Below are positions 13,116 to 22,028 of a stretch of DNA of 64,000 bases, piece after piece; position 1 is the stretch's first letter; the number at the start of each line of letters is the position of its first letter. The stretch is from Microvelia longipes (lineage: Eukaryota > Arthropoda > Insecta > Hemiptera > Veliidae), in the NCBI GenBank assembly GCA_018340805.1, contig JACMZG010000008.1, forward strand, positions 74,896,389 to 74,960,388, in the 5' to 3' direction. The notes below the pieces were generated by a model. It did not search any database, was not told where the DNA came from, and saw only the letters and a program-made list of their open reading frames with translations. The position numbers and the translations under genes are program-made.

Positions 13116-13994
13116 ATGGTTAAGACAAGAAGTTCCAGGAAAACGGTAGAACCTGAGCTAGGGACCGAAACTAATGACTTCTTTAAAGCATTGCTGGAGC
13201 AAAACAAACAACTTCAGGAAGCTGTCGCTCTATTGATGAATGCTCAAACGATTACAACTCTGTCTAAGGAGGAAGGAAGTAGATCACAGGCTAGTACGTC
13301 CCGCGGTATATCGGGGCTCTCATTTGATAAGTATGACGATCAGGTAGAAACATTTGAAACTTATTTAGAGAGATTCACGGCTTATTTAGACATACAAAAT
13401 GTTTCAGATTGTATGCGGCCTAAAGCTCTCGTAACAGTGTTGAGTCCTGAAATGTTTACCTTGCTAAAGAGTCTTCTGTTTCCCGAGACGTATGAAAATA
13501 AATCTTTTCAAGATTTAAAGAACATATTAGTTAAACATCTACATCCAAAACCCTTAGTAATTCCTAGTCGTTATGCCTTGGTTAATAGAAAGCAGCAAGA
13601 AGGCGAGTCGATCTCTCAATACCTTACTGAACTAAGGAAGATGGCTTCGATCTGCGAGTACCCAGAGAACATGTTGCCTATAGTTCTAAGAGATGTGTTT
13701 GTTGGAGGAATAAGATCTAAACATACTAGACGACTTTTTGAGGAAGATGATATTCCTTTAGCTCGTACCGTACAAATTGCTGAAGCAATAGAGCGAGCTT
13801 CGATCAATTCGGATTTGTTGTTAAGATCTAACCAAACAAAACAATACAGCATATCTAGTTGTAATCAAGATGAAGCCTCAACCACATCATGTAATAAGGT
13901 AGAGCCCGAAAAACGTGTAAACAATAAAATAATTTGTTCCGTTGTGGTGCTTCACATTTATCTCGTGAGTGTAAGGAAAAAATTTGAAATGTAA
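13116..13994 (+). CDS. gag: Ty3 element Gag, frameshifted near its C-terminus
   Basis: The frame starts at a true ATG 110 bases after the LTR. It has an N-terminal polar region, then a capsid-like part with the Ty3 Gag signature 'FDKYDDQVETFETYLERFTAY' region and 'LFPETYENKSFQDLKNIL' (about residues 65-145). Near 13935 the intended zinc knuckle is spoiled: the Cys/His codons occur in a neighbouring frame, so the last 20 residues of this frame are probably spurious. Gag forms the particle and binds RNA through the zinc knuckles. The break lies at a short T run (13936-13938). Confidence 0.85.
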   Translation: MVKTRSSRKTVEPELGTETNDFFKALLEQNKQLQEAVALLMNAQTITTLSKEEGSRSQASTSRGISGLSFDKYDDQVETFETYLERFTAYLDIQNVSDCMRPKALVTVLSPEMFTLLKSLLFPETYENKSFQDLKNILVKHLHPKPLVIPSRYALVNRKQQEGESISQYLTELRKMASICEYPENMLPIVLRDVFVGGIRSKHTRRLFEEDDIPLARTVQIAEAIERASINSDLLLRSNQTKQYSISSCNQDEASTTSCNKVEPEKRVNNKIICSVVVLHIYLVSVRKKFEM

Positions 13995-14496
13995 TTTCTG
14001 CAAACGAAAAAATCACTTAGAAATAGTCTGCAAAATTAAAAAGACACAAATGAAGAAATCTACAAATATTCGAAGGATGGTAGGCAATATAGATCAAGAG
14101 GATGAAAGATCTCGGTACAGCTCTAGAGAGAGCGTACACAGTGTTGAAAGTACGCTGCCTGTTCCTTTGAGACAAGTAGAGACCTCTCAATCTGGTAAGC
14201 ACTCTTTTAAAAATCCTATTATGGTTAAGATAAAAGTAGAAAACCACCCAATTTTTATGGAAATGGATACGGGAGCTGTTTTTTCAGTGATGAGTTTGAA
14301 AAACTTCAGAAAATTTTCAAATAAAACATGGGAATCAACATCAGTTGTTTTTAGAAGTTATAGCCAACAATTAGTAAAACCACTGGGGTTAGTGTGGGTG
14401 AAAGTTGGTTACGAAAATAAAGAAAAGAAACTGAAATTATTTATAGTTAAAGAAAATTTACCAACTATCTTAGGAAGAGACTGGATATATAAATAA
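13984..14496 (+). CDS. pol: Ty3 element zinc knuckle and aspartic protease
   Basis: The frame opens with a perfect CX2CX4HX4C nucleocapsid knuckle (CNFCKRKNHLEIVC). A retropepsin domain follows with the catalytic DTG in 'FMEMDTGAVFSVMS' (about residues 92-105) and the family's closing motif 'ILGRDW' near the end. It starts with a non-ATG codon and would be made as part of a polyprotein. It stops at 14497 where the frame shifts to the RT part. The protease would cleave Gag-Pol in the particle. Confidence 0.85.
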   Translation: MKCNFCKRKNHLEIVCKIKKTQMKKSTNIRRMVGNIDQEDERSRYSSRESVHSVESTLPVPLRQVETSQSGKHSFKNPIMVKIKVENHPIFMEMDTGAVFSVMSLKNFRKFSNKTWESTSVVFRSYSQQLVKPLGLVWVKVGYENKEKKLKLFIVKENLPTILGRDWIYK

Positions 14497-15115
14497 TTAA
14501 ACTGCCAAAAGTTTACTCTATAAAAACCGAGCCGAACCCTATATCTCAGGACCAGTTAGATCAACTATTGAATTCTTATCCCAACATATTCGACGATAAC
14601 TTAGGTGAAATAAAAAATTATGAATGTAAAATTTATCTTAAACCGGGAGCCAGACCAATTTTTAAAAAAGCAAGACCTGTTCCTTTTGCACTGAAATCTA
14701 AAATTGACGAAGAACTTGACCATTTAGAAAAAACAAATGTTATTACAAAGATACCTTTCTCTGACTGGGCGACACCAGTAGTCCCCGTCGTGAAATCAAA
14801 TGGAAAGATACGTTTGTGTGCTGACTACAGTGTCACTCTAAACCCACACATACATGTTACCCAGTATCCACTTCCAAGAACTGAAGACCTATTTGCAAAA
14901 TTAAATGGAGGACGGCACTTTACTCGTCTAGATCTTAGCACAGCTTATCTACATATGCCAATGACTGAAGATAGTGCCCACTTATTGACTATTAACACTC
15001 ACCGGGGTTTGTACAAGTGTAACAGGCTCATGTTTGGAGTTAGCTCTGCTCCTTCCGAGTGGCAGAAGTACATGGACTCATTACTCGGAGATATACCGGA
15101 GTTTGTATATTTTTT
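14493..15115 (+). CDS. pol: Ty3 element reverse transcriptase, N-terminal part
   Basis: It carries RT motifs in order: 'YPLPRTEDLFAKL', the first catalytic Asp in 'FTRLDLSTAYLHMP', and 'LMFGVSSAPSEWQKYMD'. The upstream 'KLPKVYSIKT' linker joins the protease part in a different frame. The frame is lost inside the second catalytic motif at a run of six T (15110-15115). RT copies the RNA genome into DNA; this part alone lacks the second catalytic Asp pair. Confidence 0.9.
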
Positions 15116-16080
15116 GATGACATTGCTATCACTGGGAAAACAAACGAAGAACATTTAAATAGATTACACCAGGTTTTAAAGCGGTTATCAGATGCTAATT
15201 TGAGAGTAAACAGGGAAAAGAGTGAATTTTTTAAAAAGGAAGTTACCTACATTGGTTTTAAAATAGATGCAAGCGGAGTTCACACCACTGATGAGAAGAT
15301 TAAAGCTCTACAAGAAATCCCTCAACCAAAATCAGTAAAAGATGTGAAAGCATTTTTAGGATTAGTAACATTCTATGGAAGGTTCATGCCAAAATTATCC
15401 ACTATTGCGTATCCTTTGAACAAACTTACTAAAAAAGATGTACCTTTTTTATGGAGTAACGAGTGTGAAAAAGCTTTTCAGAAAATAAAAGAAACTCTAA
15501 TATCACCACCTGTACTAGCTCACTATGACCCAAAATTACCAATAGTTTTATCTGTTGATGCGTCTCCTGTAGGGATTGGTGCAGTGCTAGCACATGCATT
15601 TCCTGATGGAACCGAAAAACCTCTTGCCTACGCTTCAAAAACCCTAACAAGGACTCAACAGAAGTATTCACAGTTAGACAAGGAGGCATTGGCCATACGC
15701 TGGGGTGTTGAAAAGTTTTTTCAATATTTATATGGTCGTAAATTCATTTTATATACGGACCATCAGCCTTTGGTGCATATATTTGGTAGTAAAAGTGGCT
15801 TACCCAGTCTCAGTGCTGCTCGATTACTGAGATATGCATTATATCTACAAGGGTTTCATTTTGAAATAAAATATAGAAAAACTGATCAACACGGTAACGC
15901 TGATTGCCTATCTCGTTTACCTACTACATCAGAAGAAATATTCCAACAAGATGATTTAGGCCTCTATTTACTCTCTCAAATAGATTCTCTACCTGTAACA
16001 TCTAAAGAGATTGCGGCGGAAACACAAAAAGATGAGGACATGAAGAAACTGTATGATGAACTCAGACAAGGGGCAGACTA
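15110..16080 (+). CDS. pol: Ty3 element RT C-terminal part and RNase H
   Basis: It begins at the catalytic 'FFDDIAITG' box, then thumb-like 'AFLGLVTFYGRFM'. RNase H follows with 'LSVDASPVGIGAVLAH' (catalytic Asp), 'QLDKEALAIRWGVEKF' (Glu), 'LYTDHQPLVHIF' (Asp) and 'NADCLSRLP'. The frame ends at 16080, where a G4 run (16070-16073) shifts it into the integrase frame. RNase H removes the RNA strand during reverse transcription. Confidence 0.92.
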
Positions 16081-16947
16081 ACTAATTTTACCTTAGAAAG
16101 TGGGTGTATCTTTAATGGCAGTCGCCTGTATGTGCCAACAAAATTTAGAAAACTTATCCTTCAAGAACTACACCTAGGTCATATAGGGATTTTAAAAATG
16201 AAGTGTCTGGCAAGGTCCCTCATCTACTGGCCTAAAATTGACTCAGACATAGAGAGGATAGCTAGCAGTTGTTTGAAATGTTTAGAAAATCAAAAGGACC
16301 CGCCGAAGTGTAAGGTTCACCACTGGGAATACCCCACCAAGCCATGGGAAAGAATCCACGTGGATTTTGCTGGACCATTTGATGGATCAACGTTTCTGGT
16401 TGTTGCAGACGCTTACTCCAAATGGATGGAGGTGTTTATAGTCAAGTCCACGTCAAGTCGGGCGACCATAGAAAAACTAAAAGAATTATTTTCCAGATAT
16501 GGATTCCCAAATATTCTTGTGAGTGATAACGGCCCTGCTTTTAGAAGCTGTGAATTTTCAGAGTTTTTGAGAGGATACGGAGTTCACCATATAACATGTG
16601 CTCCTTTCCATCCCTCCACTAACGGACAAGCAGAACGATGCGTTGGATCACTGAAAAATACTCTTAAATCACTCAGAGGAACCCCAGGGTCCTTACCAGA
16701 TAAACTAAATACCTTCTTATTATCTTATCGAAGATCTCCTAATCTTACAACAGGCATCAGCCCTGCTCAATTGTTTCTTGGAAGAGAAATAAGAACTAAT
16801 TTAACATCATTAAGACCTGATCTCAAAAGTTCCATCAAGAATTATCAATACAAAGATAAGTTATGCTTTGAAGATAGGGTTTTTGCTCCTGGTCAACAAG
16901 TTGCTGTTCGCATTTACAACCAGCCTTATAAAAAGTGGACCGGATAA
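16072..16947 (+). CDS. pol: Ty3 element integrase, zinc and catalytic domains
   Basis: The frame contains a linker ('ESGCIFNGSRLYVP') and an HHCC zinc-binding domain (ELHLGHIG ... CLKC). The catalytic core has D in 'HVDFAGPF', D in 'VSDNGPAF' and E in 'NGQAERCV', so the DDE triad is complete. It ends at 'KKWTG' where an A5 run (16930-16934) shifts the frame into the C-terminal domain. Integrase inserts the DNA copy; the 5-bp target duplication seen here fits a Ty3-type enzyme. Confidence 0.92.
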   Translation, partial: GRLTNFTLESGCIFNGSRLYVPTKFRKLILQELHLGHIGILKMKCLARSLIYWPKIDSDIERIASSCLKCLENQKDPPKCKVHHWEYPTKPWERIHVDFAGPFDGSTFLVVADAYSKWMEVFIVKSTSSRATIEKLKELFSRYGFPNILVSDNGPAFRSCEFSEFLRGYGVHHITCAPFHPSTNGQAERCVGSLKNTLKSLRGTPGSLPDKLNTFLLSYRRSPNLTTGISPAQLFLGREIRTNLTSLRPDLKSSIKNYQYKDKLCFEDRVFAPGQQVAVRIYNQPYKKWTG

Positions 16948-17170
16948 TTATCCTGGGATAATTATAAGCAGAGATGGCCAGTTGCACTATACTGTTGAGA
17001 TGGATGGTAACTATCACAAGCGACATGTGGATCAAATTAGAAGCGCTAGTTTTCACTCCGAAGACAATCAGCCTGTTAGTCATTCATTGCCATCCAAAGA
17101 ATCTGATGTGGAACAACCTTTGCGAAGATCTTACCGGATCCGGAGCTCACCAAATAGATATGTTCCATAA
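16935..17170 (+). CDS. pol: Ty3 element integrase C-terminal domain
   Basis: In the third frame the segment 'GIIISRDGQLHYTVEMDG' followed by 'YHKRHVDQIR' matches the usual DNA-binding tail of Ty3-type integrases. The frame then runs through a Ser/Arg-rich tail (RRSYRIRSSPNRYVP) to a stop 21 bases before the 3' LTR. It would be fused to the preceding integrase part in an intact element. Confidence 0.8.
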
Positions 17171-17178
17171 TTCCTTTC

Positions 17179-17190
17179 AGGGGGGAAATA
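17179..17190 (+). promoter_or_regulatory. Polypurine tract
   Basis: The purine run aggggggaaa sits immediately before the 3' LTR, where plus-strand DNA synthesis is primed in LTR elements. Confidence 0.8.
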
Positions 17191-17191
17191 T

Positions 17192-17388
17192 TGTCATGTT
17201 TCCAAGATTTAAATTATTACTTTTGTTTATGTTTGTGTTACTATGACAACTATATAGTTTTCAGTTTGTTTGTTATATTATTAAAAAAATGGTTTTTGTG
17301 TTGAATTCTTAAAATCTACATTGAACTCTTATTATAAATGATTAGTTCATATTATATAATATTGTATTATGTACTTAGATACATAACA
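17192..17388 (+). repeat. 3' LTR of the Ty3 element
   Basis: 197 bp, identical by eye to the 5' LTR, and followed by the atatt target duplication. Confidence 0.95.
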
Positions 17389-17905
17389 ATATTGATAGTA
17401 TATCTCTTGCTGGTATTTTATATTCTGATGGTGTTGCTGGATTTTTCGCAAGATGATCAGCTTCTTCGTTTCCTTGGATTCCTGAATGTGCTTTCACCCA
17501 TATAAAATCAATTTCCTTCTTCATTCTTGTTAATTCGCTTATTTCTTGCAGGATATGCATGCATATGCGATCTATTTTGTTAGATAGTGTTATGTTGGAT
17601 AGTTTTCCTTGATTGTCGCAAGCAATAGTGTATTTGTTTTGATTATTTTGTAATGATTTTATGTATGTGAGTGTTTGCAAGATTGCTAAGCTTTCTAATG
17701 TGAATATGTTAGTGTACTGCGGGCATGAAAAACTTTGACCAATTTTCAGTTGTAAATCGTAATATGAGTAAACAGTTTTATCTTGTTGTTTTGATCCGTC
17801 AGTGAAAATCACGTAAGTGGTTTGTGGATGTAGGTTGTACCAAGGAGTTTTTCCAGATTTACTCAAGCAAGCTATAGTTTGTTTGAGTAAAGATTTATCT
17901 CATTG
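17389..17905 (-). pseudogene. LINE A ORF2, RNase H domain
   Basis: On the minus strand this encodes an RNase H domain. The catalytic residues are visible in order: Asp in 'VIFTDGSK', Glu in 'FTLESLAIL', Asp in 'IACDNQGKL', and the final acidic motif 'VKAHSGIQGNEEADHLAK'. It is cut at 17389 by the Ty3 insertion and resumes in frame at 12809. The upstream side loses its frame at a TGA near 17905, so the LINE copy is 5' truncated. RNase H-bearing LINEs belong to I, R1, LOA and related groups. Confidence 0.87.
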
Positions 17906-17918
17906 CAAGGAGATAAAT
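17890..17918. repeat. Short perfect inverted repeat
   Basis: Arms gatttatctc and gagataaatc surround an 8-base spacer at the junction between LINE A and LINE B. Confidence 0.8.
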
Positions 17919-17939
17919 CAGATCCTTCAAATTACCACC

Positions 17940-18438
17940 AGATTTCCCTGTTGTCAAAAATATCTAAAATTATTATTATTATTATTAAAGATTGGGGTTG
18001 AAGTCGAGGATAGACCCCATTTGCACTGCGACTTAAGATCTTTTTGCCCAGTGATTCATTGGTAGAGTCAAACTTAGTGAGAGTGCTGCTACCAAAGTTG
18101 GAGAACCTTTGAAAGGCTAGGGCTTCACATCTCAGAAGTATGTGAGAGGCAGTTTCGGTTTCCGATTCACAAAGCCTACACACTGGGTTACCTTTTAAGA
18201 TACCAATGGTATGGAGATGTTTTCGGAGGTGACAGTGACCAGTCAGTAGTCCAGTTACTGTTCTAAGGTCCCTTCTACTGAGACTGAGGAGGTCCTCAGT
18301 TACTTTGGGACTGGGTCTTTTTAACAAAAGTTTACTGTGCCTCATGCCAGAGGATTTGTTCCAGTGACAGTGGCATAAAATTATTAAGAAATGTATCATG
18401 TATAGATTAGTGGAGCATTTAGAATCAAATAATCTCAA
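17940..18438 (-). mobile_element. LINE B 3' end with (AAT)n tail
   Basis: The minus-strand frame contains 'LSRRDLRTVTGLLTGHCHLR', then 'HLHTIGI', then a zinc-like motif 'CRLCESETETASHILLRC' and 'ALAFQR'. This is the C-terminal signature of R1/LOA/I-type LINE ORF2 proteins. The frame runs into an (AAT)n tail at about 17966-17990, which is how this copy ends. The upstream side (about 18380-18438) loses the frame, so the copy is severely 5' truncated. It belongs to a different LINE family from LINE A. Confidence 0.8.
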
Positions 18439-18735
18439 ACAACCAATTCGGTTATATGAAAAATAAAAGTACAGCAGATGCTGTGTATAAGTTATTTGAA
18501 GAAATAATTAATGACTACGATAAAGGCATGAAATTAATGGCTATTTTCAAAGATGTCAAAAAATCATTTGATACTGTCTCTCATGAGAAATTGTTGGATG
18601 CATTACAAGTAGTGGGGATAATTGGCATATCTTATCAAATGTTTAAAAGTTATTTAGAAAACCGACAACAGGATGTCTTAGTGTCTGCAAATCAGCCATT
18701 TCGGGTTCACTTCCGAAATGAACTCGGGTAATTTC
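18433..18735 (+). pseudogene. LINE C reverse transcriptase fragment
   Basis: This plus-strand fragment encodes the start of a LINE RT palm: 'NQFGYMKNKSTADAVYKLFE' and then the first catalytic Asp region 'LMAIFKDVKKSFDTVSHEKLL', followed by 'SYLENRQQDV'. It stops at 18731 with no second catalytic motif, so only about 95 codons survive. The pattern fits CR1-like or Jockey-like LINEs. It abuts LINE B head to head. Confidence 0.8.
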
Positions 18736-18814
18736 CGTATACGAGTGTATACAATTATTTAATAAATGAGTATACTAAGTTTCGCTTTAATACGGCAAGT
18801 ATATCAACGGGCTT

Positions 18815-19045
18815 TGATGGATCATGAAAGTTAAGGAGCATCGAGTGAGGCTATTGCCTGGATGACTGACCGCTGTGAATATGACGAATGTATTTACTGT
18901 CTAAAGACGAGCGAAGCGAGTCCAAAGAGGTTTTGCAGTATGAATTTAGAGAGTTTTATATTTTGTGTTGAGGATAAGCGTAGCGAATCCGATGTGGTCA
19001 AAAAAAAGTTCCGAGGTACCCTGTATTCGATTTTATTTATCTTAT
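18815..19045 (+). repeat. Family D segment with the best 5S rRNA-like motif
   Basis: From 18820 the sequence atcatgaaagttaaggagca, then tcgagtgagg and gcctggatgactgaccgctg, aligns without gaps to the internal control region of insect 5S rRNA as I remember it (box A, intermediate element, box C; about two thirds of positions). It is followed by gacgagcgaagcgagtc hairpins and ends near the ggtaccctgt motif. It has no 5S 5' or 3' end, so it is not an rRNA gene. Confidence 0.6.
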
Positions 19046-19384
19046 TAAATTATGTCGTTTTACCTAAATCGGGAATTTTATACTGGAACAAAAAGAGCAC
19101 TTTGTTCAAAACGATACAGGTTTTCACGTTTACAAGATGTTTGATTACTAAAACTTTGTTCAAAGCACTTGGAACGTATCTTTAAACGTTATATCATTTT
19201 GGATAATTCGACCTTGAAGCAATACGTTATCTCGATCTCTGTTTACACAAACAGAATATATTAAATACTGCACCTAATACAATCGATGTAGGGGATAAAG
19301 CGGAAATTAATGAAAACATTTTGGTAAAAGATAAGGAAAAGTTTTTTTTTTCAAAATGAAGAAAAGACTTTTCTTAAAAAAAGT
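19046..19384. other. AT-rich spacer
   Basis: I see no gene or matched repeat here. Confidence 0.5.
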
Positions 19385-19535
19385 CCTAAGGCTTCCAAAA
19401 GGAACCTTTTGAAAATTCGCTTACATCATGGCAGTATGCCACTTATATAAACCATTAATATGAAAACTGATAAAGTACAACATCCATGTGGCCGCGGATC
19501 GACTAAGAGGCCGAAGGGCTCTTGTTTTTTATTTT
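19385..19535 (-). repeat. Family E fragment (inverted)
   Basis: It contains gaaaattcgcttacatcatg, the 'tggcagtatgcca' palindrome and a GC-rich end tggccgcggatcgac ... aggccgaagggctc. Confidence 0.6.
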
Positions 19536-19667
19536 AATACTTCCCTGCTGTTATGAGATAGGGAAGCACAATACTAATACATAAAAGTACCTTCGGCAAT
19601 TCGAAATAAACGATTTATAAACGATTAAACCCATGAGTTGGTTTAACTTTTCAAACGTTTTGACGAA

Positions 19668-19905
19668 TCAATGTGTTGATGTTACACTGTATTTTCTTCG
19701 TAATAGTTTTGATGTTACACTGCATTTTCTTCGTAATAGTTTTGATGTTACACTGCATGTTTTTCGTAATATTTTTGATGTTACACTGCATTTTCTTCGT
19801 AATAGTTTGATGTTACACTGCATTTCTTCATAATAGTTTTGATGTTACACTGCATTTTCTTCGTTAATAGTTTTTGATGTACACTGCATGCATTTCTTCG
19901 TAATC
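19668..19905. repeat. ~33-bp tandem array
   Basis: About seven copies of gatgttacactgcattttct followed by tcgtaatagtttt, with truncations in the later units. The open frame on the plus strand is only a by-product of the 33-bp period. Confidence 0.9.
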
Positions 19906-20335
19906 TCACTGAAAACTAATTTTCAAAACAACACTACTTATTAAATTATAAATCAGTTCTGGTTGATTTCCCAAGGCACGAGTGTGCTTACTTTACAAAA
20001 TTATATAACAAGAAAAGATTTTGGAATAAGCTTATAATAGGGCAAGGGACTGAGAACAACATAGCAGGGAATTAGCGCTGTCAAGGGCAAAAAGGAAGTA
20101 GTTAGTCCCAAGGGAGATCAATAAAGGGAACAAACAATAAGACACGTCTTACGCAGATCTCAACAACACTTGCCTAACTAGCTCTACAACAACTGCTCCA
20201 TATAATTTTACATCCAGCAGTTTGGATCCTGGATTCTAAAATCACAGAGTTTGCCTTTTAATTGTTTTAAAAGTTTTTAAGTTTGCCTTAAGTTTTTCAA
20301 TTACTTTTCCAAATTCATATCGTAAATAAATACCC
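19906..20335. other. Spacer
   Basis: No gene or matched repeat is recognisable. Confidence 0.45.
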
Positions 20336-20580
20336 GTAAGCTTAAGGCCTCCCGAGTGGTTTTTACTAAGTTATCCGTCTGTTTGTGTATTGACGCGAAT
20401 GTATGTTATTATCGTATCTTATCAGTGGTATTTATACTATGAATTTTGTACCTTGGTACAAAATTCAGATCTCTAGCAGATCTTTTTAAGTATTTTTTCT
20501 GACGTCATTAATTGTTATTATTGACTCACTATTACTTCAAAAGCTCGTTGGGATCGACTTGAAATTTGGCACGAATGTAG
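20336..20580 (+). repeat. Family F fragment, diverged
   Basis: The blocks 'aaggcctcccgagtggtttt', 'gttattatcgtatc' and TGACGTCA (20500-20507) appear in family order. Confidence 0.5.
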
Positions 20581-20821
20581 CCCTATATAAATAAAATAAA
20601 ACATTTATTTACACCATAAATTTATACGCTAACTATAAATAATTAATGAACTAACAATAATAAAAAGTGCACAGTCAGCACAAACCTGTGGTGCTTATAT
20701 AAGAACAAAGAATTTACCAAGTTCTAGAAATGTCATTATAAGCATTAGTTCAATTTTGTACTACCAGTACCTAACGTTAACATTTTTTTAAAATCTTTTA
20801 TACACAATTGTACAAATCTAC

Positions 20822-20991
<170 letters not shown>

Positions 20992-20994
20992 CCT

Positions 20995-21297
20995 GATTCA
21001 CATACCTGTCATTCAGATCTTATAACTTTGTAACTGTAAACTCTGGCGAGGGGAGCGTTTGTGGCCACGCTACTAAAGGATCCTTTTTAACCCTGGGTTA
21101 AGTCAAAACCCGGTCGCAAATCCGTGGGTCAGAGTATAACTTTTGGTCGTCTACAGCCTGACACCTACCTTTAACTAGTCACCATAGCCATTCCCTTTCC
21201 GATTTCAAGAAGTGCTTTTCGGTAGCTGACTACCGCGTATCGTGCCGTGGTTCTTTTTCTATGTGTTTATGTATATTTTTGTCTTTATGAATAAAGT

Positions 21298-21299
<2 letters not shown>
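20995..21299 (+). repeat. Family C repeat bounded by (TA)n, copy 1
   Basis: About 300 bp matches 54535-54860 throughout. Shared blocks include gaggggagcgtttgtg/gaggtgagcgtttgtg, aaggatcctttttaa, cccggtcgcaa.tccgtgg, and tatttttgtctttatg immediately before (TA)n. Both copies lie between two TA microsatellites. No open frame is present; it resembles a retroposed 3' end or SINE. Confidence 0.65.
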
Positions 21300-21394
<95 letters not shown>

Positions 21395-21396
21395 TA

Positions 21397-21435
<39 letters not shown>

Positions 21436-21436
21436 T
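21300..21436. repeat. Compound microsatellite (TA)n-(GA)n-(TA)n-(TAA)n
   Basis: Four simple repeats lie end to end. Confidence 0.95.
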
Positions 21437-21891
21437 GCGGCATAAAAATTGTACACAAATGTTTTTTTACAAAACCAGAGATGTGCTGAAATAGTATACA
21501 TTATCTCTTTAGGTTTTAACATCCCTGTATTTATATTTCTTTTAAAGGTAAAAATACATTTAGATTGTAAGTATCTAAGAACAACATGAGTGTGGATTTA
21601 ACTAGCTGAATACAAGGCACTTCAACACGTGCCATTATTTCAGATACAGGGGGATGTATTGATCCACAATAAAAAAGTTATGGTGCAATAAATGTGACGA
21701 AATCAATAAGAAAGCTTGAATAAAGACAGGGAATAAAAACACATAATAGGGCGACAAATATGACAAAAGCAGTTTCTTTTTGAAAAAGGGAAAATATATT
21801 AGGGTTGTAGCCAAGGTCGCCATAATAAAAATCTAAAAACATTCACAATGAGGTAAATCATAAACACAAGCACTAATTTCTACTAATCAGT
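21437..21891. other. AT-rich spacer
   Basis: I see no gene or matched repeat. Confidence 0.5.
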
Positions 21892-21987
21892 ATTTTGTAC
21901 ATACTTAACATGGTTAAGAATGAATAAACACTTGAGTTTAAAAAATATATATTTCATTGTCGAACCACAATAATTACATAAAAAGAA

Positions 21988-22028
21988 AACTGACCGGTTT
22001 CAACTATTAATTAGTCATCGTCAGAGTA
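21988..22028 (-). ncRNA. Hammerhead-like motif, left arm (inverted)
   Basis: This is the reverse complement of the motif at 24354-24394: CTGACGA (22018-22024), a short stem-loop, GAAA and the palindrome ACCGGT (21993-21998) followed by C. The potential stem I is 3 bp here. It is a structural resemblance only. Confidence 0.35.

Larger units (their letters stand above)
12805..17393 (+). mobile_element. Ty3-type LTR retrotransposon, Mag-like, with 5-bp target duplication
   Basis: The element spans 12810-17388. Two 197-bp LTRs (12810-13006 and 17192-17388) begin TGTCATG and end CATAACA; by eye they are identical. The flanking duplication is atatt on both sides (12805-12809, 17389-17393). A primer binding site starts one base after the 5' LTR and a purine tract precedes the 3' LTR. 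Inside are gag, protease, RT, RNase H and integrase, in the Ty3 order. The identical LTRs imply a recent insertion, yet the coding region is in five or more frames. Short LTRs and a tRNA-Ser-like primer site suggest the Mag lineage; that assignment is inference. Confidence 0.93.

Noticed and set aside
18820..18890. Possible functional 5S rRNA gene.
   Set aside because: Only the internal control region resembles 5S; both ends of the rRNA are missing and identity is too low.
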